In this document: in pieces, positions 8,401 to 16,217 of the stretch | How the letters are laid out: each line of letters starts with the position of its first letter | Position numbering within the stretch: position 1 is the first letter of the stretch | Source: Chlorobiota bacterium | GTDB lineage: Bacteria; Bacteroidota; Bacteroidia; Flavobacteriales; Flavobacteriaceae | NCBI GenBank assembly: GCA_013151975.1 | Contig: JAADHG010000226.1 | Coordinates: forward strand, 1-16,865 | Length of the DNA: 16,865 bases | Direction of reading: 5' to 3' | Translations under genes and position numbers: made by a program | Notes under the pieces: generated by a model | What the model was told of the DNA's origin: nothing | What the model saw: only the letters and a program-made list of their open reading frames with translations | Databases searched by the model: none

Positions 8401-9082
8401 AACATCTCCTGTTTGGTCTGGGTTAATGAATGATGGAAGAGCATATTCGGCTTATACCTATAATGTTGAACGATTGATTCCTTGGAGAACATTAACTGGA
8501 AGACAGCACTTTTATCTAGATCATGAAATGTACATCGCTTATGGCGAACATTTACCAACATATAAACCATCACCTTCTCCTGAAGTTTACGGCGATTTAA
8601 AGGAAACACTCAAAGGGAAAAGTATGGCTAAAGCTTTGAACTGCTTAACACCACATGGTAAATGGCATATTCATTCCACATATATGGATAATCACAGGAT
8701 GCTTACACTATCAAGAGGGATGGAACCTTGTTGGTTAAGTGAAGCGGATGCAGAAGAAATGAATATTAAGGACAATGATTGGGTAGAAGTACATAATGAC
8801 AATGGAACATATTGTACAAGAGCTGTAGTAAGTTCTAGAATACCAAAAGGGGTTTGTATTGTGTATCATACTGTAGAAAGAACAATAAGTATCCCTAAAT
8901 CCCAATTGAGGAATGGCAAAAGAGGTGGTTCAAATAATAGTTTTACCAGAATTCACCTTAAACCCAATTTATTGGCGGGTGGATATGGTCAATTTACATT
9001 CCATTTCAATTACTGGGGTCCAACTGCAGTAAATAGAGACACTCACGTAGTGATTCAGAAGATGGATAAATTAGAGTGGTAA
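5462..9082 (+). CDS. narG: Respiratory nitrate reductase, catalytic alpha subunit
   Basis: NarG reduces nitrate to nitrite at a molybdenum bis-MGD centre using electrons passed from NarH. The protein has 1206 residues, slightly shorter than E. coli NarG (1247). The N-terminus has the FS0 iron-sulfur ligands H33, C37, C41 and C76, spaced exactly as H50, C54, C58 and C93 in E. coli. The segment SFYDWYCDLP contains D206, matching the Mo ligand Asp222, and is followed by the WGEQTDV motif. Typical NarG blocks such as GPDRVVGFSPIPAMSM and GGGMNHYVGQEK are intact. There is no twin-arginine signal at the N-terminus, so the active site should face the cytoplasm as in the classical membrane-bound enzyme, unlike the periplasmic Nap enzyme or archaeal-type Nar. 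The reading frame is unbroken, and narH starts 39 bases after the stop. Confidence 0.97.
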   Translation: MSWIEDIISPQTRKWEEFYKNRFQHDRIVRSTHGVNCTGGCSWQIHVKEGIVVWETQQLDYPLLEDKLPPYEPRGCQRGISFSWYLYSPLRIKYPLVRGALLDAYRAEKEKCGDPLQAWENLQNNKEARQKYQHARGKGGFRRVHWDDVLEIMAIANIYTAKKYGPDRVVGFSPIPAMSMLSYAAGSRFLQLFGGINLSFYDWYCDLPNAFPEIWGEQTDVCESADWYNAKMVAVMGANLNMTRTPDCHFFAESRHNGTKAVVFAPDFNQVAKYADQWVPLHAGSDGAFWMAVTHVILKEFHHDKKTPYFIEYTKRYTDSPYLVELKDEGKYYSSGRLLRANQLEEHKDIDQGDWKFVNIDEETGDFVIPKGSSGYRWQDEKGKWNMKYEDGETDKTYNPVLSLLETKDDIAQVEFTEFGLDKKALRNVPVKKIQTVDGERLVTTVYDLTMAQYGVSRGLDGDYPKSYDEKDQAYTPAWQEIFTGIDANMVINFAREWAKTAEITEGKCMIIIGAGINHWYHNNLIYRSGIMALMLTGCVGKNGGGMNHYVGQEKLAPSDSWGTLAFAKDWQGPPRLQQAPIWHYINTCQYRYDGHSSRYNTVPENEMTAGHHADHIFKSVRMGWMPFFPQFDQNTLELSKEAISNGAKTDEDIQKYVLEKLKSKELGYAVGDPENEFNFPRTWYIWRGNAISGSMKGNEFALKHYLGTTSNAIAKDYDEEKTKEVKWHEMAPTGKMDLVIDLNFRMDSSALYSDIVLPAASWYEKADLNSTDLHSFIHPLSQAIAPVWESKSDWDIFKEIAKKTSELSEKYLSETQVDIVTTAIAHDSSGEVAQKDIKDWYLGECEAIPGKTMHGISVVKRDYTKIYEKFCALGEGVRNNGLGAHGNHYMCEDEYDEMITSNHFPTIKIGDKKYPSIAEDTEAANAVLHLSSLTNGKLTVRAYENMEKKSGMPLVDLAKGSEDFRLDYKDLQAQPRRYLTSPVWSGLMNDGRAYSAYTYNVERLIPWRTLTGRQHFYLDHEMYIAYGEHLPTYKPSPSPEVYGDLKETLKGKSMAKALNCLTPHGKWHIHSTYMDNHRMLTLSRGMEPCWLSEADAEEMNIKDNDWVEVHNDNGTYCTRAVVSSRIPKGVCIVYHTVERTISIPKSQLRNGKRGGSNNSFTRIHLKPNLLAGGYGQFTFHFNYWGPTAVNRDTHVVIQKMDKLEW

Positions 9083-9121
9083 TTAAGTTAAATATAAATT
9101 AATAAAAAAATAATCTGAATT

Positions 9122-10672
9122 ATGGATGTACGTTCACAGATTTCAATGGTATTTCATTTAGATAAATGTATTGGATGCCATACTTGTTCAATAGCTTGTA
9201 AAAACATTTGGACAGATAGAAAAGGTGCCGAATATATGTGGTGGAACAATGTTGAAACCAAACCAGGTACTGGGTATCCAACTAAATGGGAAGACCAAGA
9301 AATTTATAAAGGTGGTTGGGAAAAAAGCATGGGTAAGGTTCATTTAAAAGGAGCTGGAAAAGCCAAAGGGTTATTGAATATTTTTCATAATCCTCACCTA
9401 CCTGTAATAGATGATTACTATGAGCCTTTTACATATAAGTATTTAAACTTAATAGAATCACCCGAAAAAGAAACTCAAGTTACTGCTAGACCAGTATCAA
9501 TGATTACTGGAAAACCCATTGATATTAAAATGGGACCAAACTGGGATGATGATTTAAGTGGTACGCCTGATTATGCTCGTAACGATCCTAATTTTAAAAA
9601 TCTATCGGCAGGAGAACAAGAAGCTATGTTTCAATTAGAACGTATGGCTATGTTCTATTTACCTAGAATTTGCAACCACTGTTTAAATCCTGCTTGTGTT
9701 GGTTCTTGTCCTTCAAGAGCCATTTATAAACGAGGAGAAGATGGCATAGTTTTAATAAATCAAAAAGTATGTAGAGCATGGCGAATGTGTGTTACTGCTT
9801 GTCCTTATAAAAAATCATATTATAACTGGGGAACAGGAAAATCTGAAAAATGCATTCTTTGTTATCCAAGATTAGAAGCTGGATATGCTCCAGCCTGCAT
9901 GCATTCTTGTGTAGGACGTATTAGATATTTGGGAGTAATGCTTTATGATGCTAGCCAGATAGAAACTGTAGCAGCTTCAGACGACGAAGATTTAATTAAA
10001 AGACAAATGGATATGATATTAGATCCTTTTGATCCTAAAGTAATTGCTTCTGCAAAGAAAAATGGTATAGCCGATTCAACTTTAAAAGCAGCACAAAATT
10101 CACCTACTTACAAATTTGTAAAAGAATGGGGAATGGCATTACCATTACATCCAGAATTTAGAACAATGCCAATGTTATTCTATGTTCCGCCATTATTGCC
10201 TGTAATGGCATCTTTAACTAGTAATGATGTAGAATCACAAAAAGACACCTTAAATCCTATTTCTAAGTTTTGGGCAAGAGCAACAAAATATGATGCCTCA
10301 ATGGATAACATTTTTGGTACTGTTGATGATGCACGTATGCCTCTTAAATACTTAGCTAATTTATTTAGTAATGGTGATGAAGAATTAATGAAACTAACCT
10401 TAAAAAAATTAATGGCTGTTCGGTTACATCGTCGAGACGTTACTGTTGGTGATTTAAATAAAGAAATGGTTGCTGAAAGCCTTAAAGAAGTGGGTTTAGA
10501 TACTGAAATGGCAGATGCTGTTTACTATTTAACCTCTTTAGCAAAATTTGATGATCGCTTTGTAATTCCTGCTGCACATAGAGAACAAGCAATTGAAATG
10601 GCTGAATTTACTGGAGACAGAAAAGGAAGTTCAGGTTTTGGTTTTGTAGAAAAACCTGCTAGAGGACTTTAA
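9122..10672 (+). CDS. narH: Respiratory nitrate reductase, iron-sulfur beta subunit
   Basis: NarH carries four Fe-S clusters that relay electrons from the NarI haems to NarG. The 516-residue protein has its cysteine groups at the same numbers as E. coli NarH: C16, C19, C22 and C26; C184, C187, C192 and C196; C217, C223 and C227, with W220 in place of a cysteine; and C244, C247, C259 and C263. The CRAWRMC motif with tryptophan marks the [3Fe-4S] cluster of true NarH proteins. The C-terminal segment with LPLHPEFRTMPMLFYVPP is the usual NarH extension. The gene follows narG closely. A gap of 98 bases separates it from narJ, longer than most other spacings in the operon, with no gene visible in it. 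Confidence 0.97.
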   Translation: MDVRSQISMVFHLDKCIGCHTCSIACKNIWTDRKGAEYMWWNNVETKPGTGYPTKWEDQEIYKGGWEKSMGKVHLKGAGKAKGLLNIFHNPHLPVIDDYYEPFTYKYLNLIESPEKETQVTARPVSMITGKPIDIKMGPNWDDDLSGTPDYARNDPNFKNLSAGEQEAMFQLERMAMFYLPRICNHCLNPACVGSCPSRAIYKRGEDGIVLINQKVCRAWRMCVTACPYKKSYYNWGTGKSEKCILCYPRLEAGYAPACMHSCVGRIRYLGVMLYDASQIETVAASDDEDLIKRQMDMILDPFDPKVIASAKKNGIADSTLKAAQNSPTYKFVKEWGMALPLHPEFRTMPMLFYVPPLLPVMASLTSNDVESQKDTLNPISKFWARATKYDASMDNIFGTVDDARMPLKYLANLFSNGDEELMKLTLKKLMAVRLHRRDVTVGDLNKEMVAESLKEVGLDTEMADAVYYLTSLAKFDDRFVIPAAHREQAIEMAEFTGDRKGSSGFGFVEKPARGL

Positions 10673-10770
10673 ATATAATTAGTATGAAACATCCATAATT
10701 AAAGGTTCGATAGCCTAAATGATTAAATGTATGTCGCATATAACCGTTAAAAAGTAATATACATAAGCAC

Positions 10771-11433
10771 ATGAAAAAACAAATATTAGATTATAATAAA
10801 ATTTCCAACCTGTTTCTCTTCCCACAACAGGAAAATTATGTAAGCAATGTAAAAGATGTGCAGCTGTACTTAAATAAAACGCTGCCAAATGTTGGTGACC
10901 TGTTACAACCCTTTACTGATGTAATTAGTAGTGTTACTAAATATGAATTAGAAGACCTGTATTTAAGAACATTTGAAGTGCAGTCTATCACAACACTTGA
11001 TATTGGATATGTAATATTTGGAGATGATTATAAAAGAGGAGAGTTATTAGTTAATCTCAATAAAGAACACCAAAATTATGGCATTGATTGTGGCAATGAA
11101 TTGGCTGATAATTTGTCAAACGTTTTAAAATTAATAAACGTCATTGAAGATTCAGAATTACTTGATGATTTGATAAACAAAATAGTTGTTCCAGCCTTAA
11201 CTAAAATGATTGAAGGTTTTGGCGACAAGCAATTACTAGCAAAAGAGAAGGTATATATAAAGCATCATAAAACTTTGCTTGACAAACACCAGTCTTTCAC
11301 CATATATAAACACGCGCTTTTTGCTTTATATAAAGCATTAAATCACGATTTTAATATTATAATACAAGAACAACCTCAACGGTCAGGAGGGTTTTTAAGT
11401 TCAATAAAACAAGAAATACAACTTGAGTCATAA
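10771..11433 (+). CDS. narJ: Nitrate reductase assembly chaperone NarJ
   Basis: NarJ is a cytoplasmic chaperone of the TorD/DmsD/NarJ type. It binds apo-NarG, is needed for Mo cofactor insertion, and is not part of the final enzyme. The protein has 220 residues and appears all-helical. Recognisable family stretches are LEDLYLRTFEV at about 60-70, followed by LDIGYVIFGDDYKRGELLV at about 76-94 and an H-x-x-x-G-I-D-C-G-N-E-L segment at about 99-110. This corresponds to the Y-[VL]-x-F-D and FGDDYxRGxxL-x-x-L signature of NarJ. Sequence is more divergent than in narGH, as is usual for these chaperones. It lies between narH and narI in the standard order, 14 bases before narI. Confidence 0.92.
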   Translation: MKKQILDYNKISNLFLFPQQENYVSNVKDVQLYLNKTLPNVGDLLQPFTDVISSVTKYELEDLYLRTFEVQSITTLDIGYVIFGDDYKRGELLVNLNKEHQNYGIDCGNELADNLSNVLKLINVIEDSELLDDLINKIVVPALTKMIEGFGDKQLLAKEKVYIKHHKTLLDKHQSFTIYKHALFALYKALNHDFNIIIQEQPQRSGGFLSSIKQEIQLES

Positions 11434-11447
11434 TTAATACATTAAAG

Positions 11448-12176
11448 ATGAATACATTAAATAACTTCTTTTTTATCGCATTACCATATATAGCATTTGT
11501 GGTATTCTTAATAGGAACCATTTCAAGATATAGATCACAAAAATTTAAAGTATCGTCCTTATCATCTCAATTCTTGGAAGGAAAAAAATTATTTTGGGGT
11601 TCTGTTCCTTTTCACTGGGGGATATTAATTCTGTTTTTTGGACACCTCGTTGCATTCCTTATTCCAAAGAGTATAATCCTTTGGAATAGTGAACCATTAC
11701 GATTATTATTTTTAGAAATCTCTTCCTTCATTGCGGCAATTTGTGTCTTTATAGGATTGGTCTTATTATTTATTAGAAGAATAACAGAAGATAGAATTAA
11801 AATGGTAACTACAAAAATGGATGTTTTTGTTGAATTGTTATTGTTGTTTATAATTTTTTCTGGAATGTACACCGCAGTTTTCTTTAGATGGGGAAGTTCA
11901 TGGTTTGCTTCTACAATGTCGCCTTATTTAAAATCTATTTTCACTTTTTCACCTGACATTTCAGCAATAAGTGCTATGCCATTAATGTTTAAATTACATG
12001 TAATAGGTGCCTACCTAATTATTTTAATGACTCCTTTTACAAGATTAGTTCATTTCCTTGTATATCCACTAAACTACATCTGGAAACCTTATCAACAAGT
12101 AATTTGGACGTGGAATAAACGCAAAGTAAGAAGCCCAAAAACACCTTGGTCTATCCATCGCCCTAAGAACAATTAA
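11448..12176 (+). CDS. narI: Nitrate reductase gamma subunit, membrane cytochrome b
   Basis: NarI anchors NarGH to the inner membrane and oxidises quinol through two b-type haems. The protein has 242 residues and five hydrophobic helices at about 7-25, 53-72, 86-109, 124-145 and 179-200. The haem-ligand histidines are H56 and H66 in FHWGILILFFGHL, the same numbers as in E. coli, plus H184 and H202 in FKLHVIG and TRLVHFL, corresponding to H187 and H205. The C-terminus is basic and should lie in the cytoplasm. The presence of NarI means electrons can come directly from quinol, so the cytochrome c at the head of the operon would be an additional or alternative partner. Confidence 0.95.
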   Translation: MNTLNNFFFIALPYIAFVVFLIGTISRYRSQKFKVSSLSSQFLEGKKLFWGSVPFHWGILILFFGHLVAFLIPKSIILWNSEPLRLLFLEISSFIAAICVFIGLVLLFIRRITEDRIKMVTTKMDVFVELLLLFIIFSGMYTAVFFRWGSSWFASTMSPYLKSIFTFSPDISAISAMPLMFKLHVIGAYLIILMTPFTRLVHFLVYPLNYIWKPYQQVIWTWNKRKVRSPKTPWSIHRPKNN

Positions 12177-12218
12177 AAAGAAAGCCATGTTTGATGTATA
12201 ATTATTAACTTAATATAG

Positions 12219-13709
12219 ATGCAAGAAAAAGCAACTTTCAAATCGCACAAAGCATTATTTTTTAACACTCTGGCATTCACCATTTGTTTTGCTGCATGGA
12301 TGTTAAATGGTGTATTAGTTACTTTTTTGGTAGACAATCAAGTATTTGATTGGAGTCCTGTTAGAATAGGCTGGTTAATGGGAATCCCAGTTTTGGCTGG
12401 TGCCATTTTTAGGTTACCTGCAGGTATTCTAACTGATAAATTTGGAGGCAAACCAGTATATGGAAGTTTACTTATTCTTAGTGCTATTCCCATGTTTTTA
12501 CTATCTTCTGTAAATAGCTTTTGGGGCTTTTTTTTAGCAAGCTTTGGTTTTGGTTTTGTGGGAGTTAGTTTTGCCATTGGTATTGCTTTTACTTCAGTAT
12601 GGTATCCTAAACACAATCAAGGAACTGCGCTAGGTATTTTTGGTGCTGGAAATGCTGGTGCTGCACTTACAACTTTGTTTGCTCCAAGTCTTCTAAACAT
12701 GTTAACAGATAATGGTGCTAATATTGAAGGTTGGAGAATGTTACCTAAATTATATGCGGCTATGTTACTCGTTATGGGTATTGCCTTTTTTATTTTTACT
12801 GAAAATAAAAAGCCTGCTTCAAGTAATAAAACGCTTAGAGGGATGCTTAAACCCTTAAAAGATATTAGAGTATGGCGTTTTGGCATGTACTATTTTTTGG
12901 TATTTGGATGCTTTGTTGCATTCTCTCAATGGCTAGTTCCATATTTTGTGAATGTTTATTACCTCCCTTTAGTAACAGCTGGAATTTTTGCATCATTATT
13001 TAGTTTTCCATCTGGAGTAATTCGTGCTCTTGGTGGTTGGATGTCAGACAAATGGGGTGCTAGAAAAGTAATGTATTGGGTGTTAGGTTCTACAGTGTTT
13101 ATTAGTTTTTTACTCATCATTCCCAAGATGGAAATATATTCTCCAGGTAGAGGTATTATGGCAAAAAACTCAGGAATAGTTTCAGTTGTTACAGATTCAA
13201 AAATTGTAGTTAATGACAAAACATATCAGCTTATTAAAAACGAAAATAACGACATTAATTATGACGATGGAACTTTTGTGTTTCCAACTAAAAAAGTCTG
13301 GCAAGAGCCTGTTGTAAATGTTGGAGACAAAGTTGTAAAAAAACAATTGTTAGCCAAGGGGATTACGCGTATCTATTTTCAGGCTAACGTTTGGATTTTC
13401 GCAATTCTCGTTATTCTCATAGGTAGTATTTGGGGTATTGGGAAAGCTGGTGTTTACAAGCATATCCCAGATTATTTTCCAGAAGAAGTTGGTGTTGTTG
13501 GTGGTATGGTAGGTGTATTGGGCGGTTTAGGAGGTTTCTTTAGCCCAATTGTTTTTGGTTATTTGTTGGAAGGCACAGGTCTATGGACAAGCTCCTGGAT
13601 GTTTGTATTGTTCCTTTCTATCTTAAGTTTGGTTTGGATGCATCGTGTAATTCAGAAAATGATGCACAAAGAAACTCCGGAATTGATGCGTAAGATTGAA
13701 GATAAATAA
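12219..13709 (+). CDS. Nitrate/nitrite transporter, NarK1-like, with a soluble insert
   Basis: This is a major-facilitator protein of the nitrate/nitrite porter (NNP) family, 496 residues, probably 12 helices with both ends in the cytoplasm. R66 and R269 (in FRLP and VIRALGG) match the substrate arginines of NarK. Nitrate signature motifs are FGAGNAGAALT at 141-151 and GGMVGVLGGLGGF at 428-440. MFS loop motifs DKFGG and SDKWGARK mark the loops after helices 2 and 8. The sequence type is closer to the H+/nitrate symporter class (NarK1) than to E. coli NarK. Unusual is a soluble stretch at about 306-387 between helices 9 and 10, therefore on the periplasmic side. Its sequence (GIMAKNSGIV, then QEPVVNVGDKVVKKQLLAKG) looks like a barrel-sandwich or lipoyl-like fold without the modified lysine motif. 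It follows narI by 42 bases. Confidence 0.9.
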   Translation: MQEKATFKSHKALFFNTLAFTICFAAWMLNGVLVTFLVDNQVFDWSPVRIGWLMGIPVLAGAIFRLPAGILTDKFGGKPVYGSLLILSAIPMFLLSSVNSFWGFFLASFGFGFVGVSFAIGIAFTSVWYPKHNQGTALGIFGAGNAGAALTTLFAPSLLNMLTDNGANIEGWRMLPKLYAAMLLVMGIAFFIFTENKKPASSNKTLRGMLKPLKDIRVWRFGMYYFLVFGCFVAFSQWLVPYFVNVYYLPLVTAGIFASLFSFPSGVIRALGGWMSDKWGARKVMYWVLGSTVFISFLLIIPKMEIYSPGRGIMAKNSGIVSVVTDSKIVVNDKTYQLIKNENNDINYDDGTFVFPTKKVWQEPVVNVGDKVVKKQLLAKGITRIYFQANVWIFAILVILIGSIWGIGKAGVYKHIPDYFPEEVGVVGGMVGVLGGLGGFFSPIVFGYLLEGTGLWTSSWMFVLFLSILSLVWMHRVIQKMMHKETPELMRKIEDK

Positions 13710-13776
13710 CAATTAATCAAAAAGCTCAGAATACTTTCGAAGATCATTTATAATATAATTTTTTTAATTTAAGATA

Positions 13777-15408
13777 ATGGGTAAAATTAATATTAAAGAT
13801 TGGAATGTAGAGGATGAGTCCTTTTGGAATTCCGAAGGAAAAAAAATAGCAAATAGAAATCTTTGGTCTTCAATTCCTGCTTTACTTCTTGCTTTTTCAA
13901 TTTGGATTATGTGGGGTGTACTTATAAAGTACATGAAAGAATTTGGTTTTACTTTTGGAATGGTTGAAGGACTTGTACAAGGTACTGAACAATATATTTC
14001 AAAACTTAAAGAAATTAATAGTTTGTATTATACATTACCAGCAATAGCTGGTTTATCTGGTGCAACATTAAGACTTCCTAATTCCTTCTTAATCTCATTA
14101 GGAGGTGGAAGAAATGTAATTTTTGTTACTACTGCATTATTATTAATTCCAGCTATTGGTACAGGAATAGCTCTTAGTGACATTAATACACCTTATATGT
14201 TTTTTGCAGTTATGGCATTGCTTTCTGGATTTGGTGGAGGTAACTTCGCCTCCTCAATGAGTAATATTAGTTTTTTCTTTCCGAAAAAGGTTCAAGGATA
14301 TGCGTTAGGAATGAACGCAGGACTTGGAAATCTTGGAGTGGGTATTATGCAAAAAGTGATTCCATTGATTGTAACTATTTCATTATTTGGAGGAACAGCT
14401 GGATCTATAGCAACAGCAAAAGGTGCTCCATTTGAAGGTCTACAAAATGCTGCATGGGTTTGGGTTCCACTTATTGTATTTGCTACTTTAGGAGCATTTT
14501 TTGGAATGAATAACGTATCTACAGGAACGCCAAGTTTACCTAATACAGCAAAAGGTGTTTCCAAAACACTATATATGGTAACATTAGGCTTATTTGCTGC
14601 TGCAGTAGGTGCATTTTTGCTAATAGGGCTTCCTTGGGAAGACTGGGGAATGAAAAATTCTGCCATGTGGATTGTTCTACCTATTGTTGTAATTCTATCT
14701 GTATTTCTTATGAAGAAAGCTACCCCAAAAGAAATACAGCAAAACCTGAAAAAACAATTTTCAATACTTGGTGACAAACACAATTGGATAATGACTGTTA
14801 TTTATACCATGACATTTGGTTCCTTTATTGGATATTCTATGGTGTTTCCAAAATTAGCTCAAGATATTTTTGTTTATTCAAATACTTTAGATCCTGAATG
14901 GGTAAATCCTAACGCTCCTAATATTATGTTGTGGGCATTTATTGGACCTGTAATTGGAGCCTTAGTAAGACCGTTGGGAGGAATTCTTTCAGATAAAGTA
15001 AATAGTGGATCCAAAGTAACCATGTGGAGTACTTTTTTTCAAATTATTGCGGCATTAGCTGTAGCATACTTTGTGATCCAAGCTAAAGAAACTGAATCTC
15101 CTGAAATATTCTGGTGGCCATTTTTTGGAGCTTTTATGGTTTTATTTTTAACAACAGGAATAGGAAATGGATCTACTTTTAGAAGTATTCCTTATATTTT
15201 TTCTAAAGAAAAAGCTGGTCCTGTTTTAGGTTGGACTTCTGCTATTGCTGCTTATGGCGCATTTATTATTCCTAAAGTATTTGGACAACAAGTTAAAGTA
15301 GGACATGCAGAATACGCTCTTTATGGCTTCGCTATATATTATTTAATCTGTTTAATACTCAATTGGTGGTATTATCTAGGACCAAAAAGAGAATTTGACA
15401 AACCATAA
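13777..15408 (+). CDS. narK: Nitrate/nitrite transporter, NarK/NarU (NarK2) type
   Basis: This second NNP carrier of 543 residues is clearly of the E. coli NarK/NarU type, which exchanges nitrate for nitrite. The start has the family pattern W-x-x-E-D-x-x-F-W, then IANRNLWSSIP. R99 (LRLP) and R398 (LVRPLGG) match Arg89 and Arg305 of E. coli NarK. Signature stretches are MNAGLGNLGVGIMQ at 179-192 and TTGIGNGSTFRS at 459-470. It is about 80 residues longer than E. coli NarK. One cause is an extended loop between helices 1 and 2 (about 56-85). The other is a segment of about 85 residues between helices 6 and 7 that contains two extra hydrophobic stretches (about 266-284 and 297-312), giving a probable 14 helices. 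Together with the NarK1-like gene it gives the carrier pair that is fused in Paracoccus but separate here. Confidence 0.93.
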   Translation: MGKINIKDWNVEDESFWNSEGKKIANRNLWSSIPALLLAFSIWIMWGVLIKYMKEFGFTFGMVEGLVQGTEQYISKLKEINSLYYTLPAIAGLSGATLRLPNSFLISLGGGRNVIFVTTALLLIPAIGTGIALSDINTPYMFFAVMALLSGFGGGNFASSMSNISFFFPKKVQGYALGMNAGLGNLGVGIMQKVIPLIVTISLFGGTAGSIATAKGAPFEGLQNAAWVWVPLIVFATLGAFFGMNNVSTGTPSLPNTAKGVSKTLYMVTLGLFAAAVGAFLLIGLPWEDWGMKNSAMWIVLPIVVILSVFLMKKATPKEIQQNLKKQFSILGDKHNWIMTVIYTMTFGSFIGYSMVFPKLAQDIFVYSNTLDPEWVNPNAPNIMLWAFIGPVIGALVRPLGGILSDKVNSGSKVTMWSTFFQIIAALAVAYFVIQAKETESPEIFWWPFFGAFMVLFLTTGIGNGSTFRSIPYIFSKEKAGPVLGWTSAIAAYGAFIIPKVFGQQVKVGHAEYALYGFAIYYLICLILNWWYYLGPKREFDKP

Positions 15409-15440
15409 AATTTATTTATTATACTTAATTTTAACACTTG

Positions 15441-15469
15441 GTTTCCTCTAAACTAAAATTGGGGGAAAC
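15441..15469 (+). terminator. Hairpin between the narK2-type gene and the hemerythrin gene
   Basis: GTTTCCTC (15441-15448) pairs with GGGGAAAC (15462-15469), an 8-bp stem with one G-T pair and a 13-base loop, followed by TATTTTTAA. This could end the nar operon, fully or partly. The U-run is short, and a weak -7 match (TAATTTTA, 15426-15433) just upstream means the hairpin could instead lie in the leader of the hemerythrin gene. Confidence 0.35.
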
Positions 15470-15501
15470 TATTTTTAATACCTTTACTAAAAAATAATAA
15501 C

Positions 15502-16149
15502 ATGAACTTAGATTTAAAGAATTTGAATAAACAAGATCCATTAAAAAGAATGGTTGAACGCCAAAATGAAACCAATGAATTCTCTCCTATGGATCCACCT
15601 GATGCCTTTCAGCCACCAAATTTAGATGAAGTGAAATATGAAGATATGCATCCATTAATTCAATCTTTAATAGATGAACATAAGGTATGTAATAAAATGA
15701 TTGATGCTTTTGAAAATACGTTAAACTCTTTACATACAGATGGCTTTTCAAAAAGTACATTAGAAGGAATTAATGATTTCTTTTCTTTCTTTGATGAATC
15801 GATTATTGTGCATAACAGAAAAGAGGATAACACAATTTTTGCTGATTTAAATATTATTCTCCATGAAAAAGAAGAATATAGCACAGGAACAGAAAAGACC
15901 ATTGTAGATTTAATGGAAGACGATCATATTAAGATGTTGCAGCTTGCTGCCATCTCTTTTAACTTATTTGGTCTAGTAACTCGTATTCCAGATGAAGGTT
16001 CAGGAATGGTTATATTAGATCTTGCTGTTGAACAGTCTAAATCTTTAATTGAAATGCTTAAGCTCCATATTTTTAGAGAAGACAATGTTGTTTTTCCTAT
16101 TGCAAATACTTATTTATCTCAGGAAGTTATGGATACTTTGAAAAAATAG
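15502..16149 (+). CDS. Hemerythrin (HHE)-domain protein
   Basis: This soluble protein of 215 residues has no signal peptide and is likely cytoplasmic. The first 45 or so residues are polar and proline-rich and probably unstructured. A four-helix hemerythrin-like bundle follows. Probable di-iron ligands are H60 (DEHKVCN), H104 and E108 (VHNRKEDNTIF), H142 (EDDHIKML), and H189 and E193 (LHIFREDNVVF). Such proteins bind O2 or NO, or help repair iron-sulfur centres as YtfE/RIC does. It lies 93 bases after the second nitrate carrier on the same strand. Nitrate respiration yields nitrite and NO, which damage Fe-S clusters, so a protective or NO-sensing role fits the context, but this is inference. 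It lacks the N-terminal ScdA-type domain of YtfE/RIC, so I do not assign that name. Confidence 0.85.
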   Translation: MNLDLKNLNKQDPLKRMVERQNETNEFSPMDPPDAFQPPNLDEVKYEDMHPLIQSLIDEHKVCNKMIDAFENTLNSLHTDGFSKSTLEGINDFFSFFDESIIVHNRKEDNTIFADLNIILHEKEEYSTGTEKTIVDLMEDDHIKMLQLAAISFNLFGLVTRIPDEGSGMVILDLAVEQSKSLIEMLKLHIFREDNVVFPIANTYLSQEVMDTLKK

Positions 16150-16217
16150 AATTTTATAAATAATTAAGTAAGTAGTCGAGGTAAAATTATTATTGTGAAT
16201 AGATAAATATCTAAAGC

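Noticed and set aside
5462..9082. Periplasmic Nap-type or archaeal-type nitrate reductase as the alternative for the large subunit
   Set aside because: No twin-arginine signal is present, the Mo ligand is an aspartate (YCDLP), and the partner genes are narH, narJ and a NarI with four haem-ligand histidines, all typical of the membrane-bound cytoplasm-facing enzyme.
12186..12193. CATGTTTG before the first narK as an internal promoter
   Set aside because: It matches 7 of 8 consensus positions but has no operator or -33 element, and such matches are common in AT-rich DNA; the gene is only 42 bases after narI and is probably read from the operon promoter.
16200..16213. Inverted repeat TAGATA-AA-TATCTA after the hemerythrin gene
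   Set aside because: The two-base loop is too small for a hairpin, the sequence is all low-complexity AT-rich, and no promoter is near, so chance is likely.
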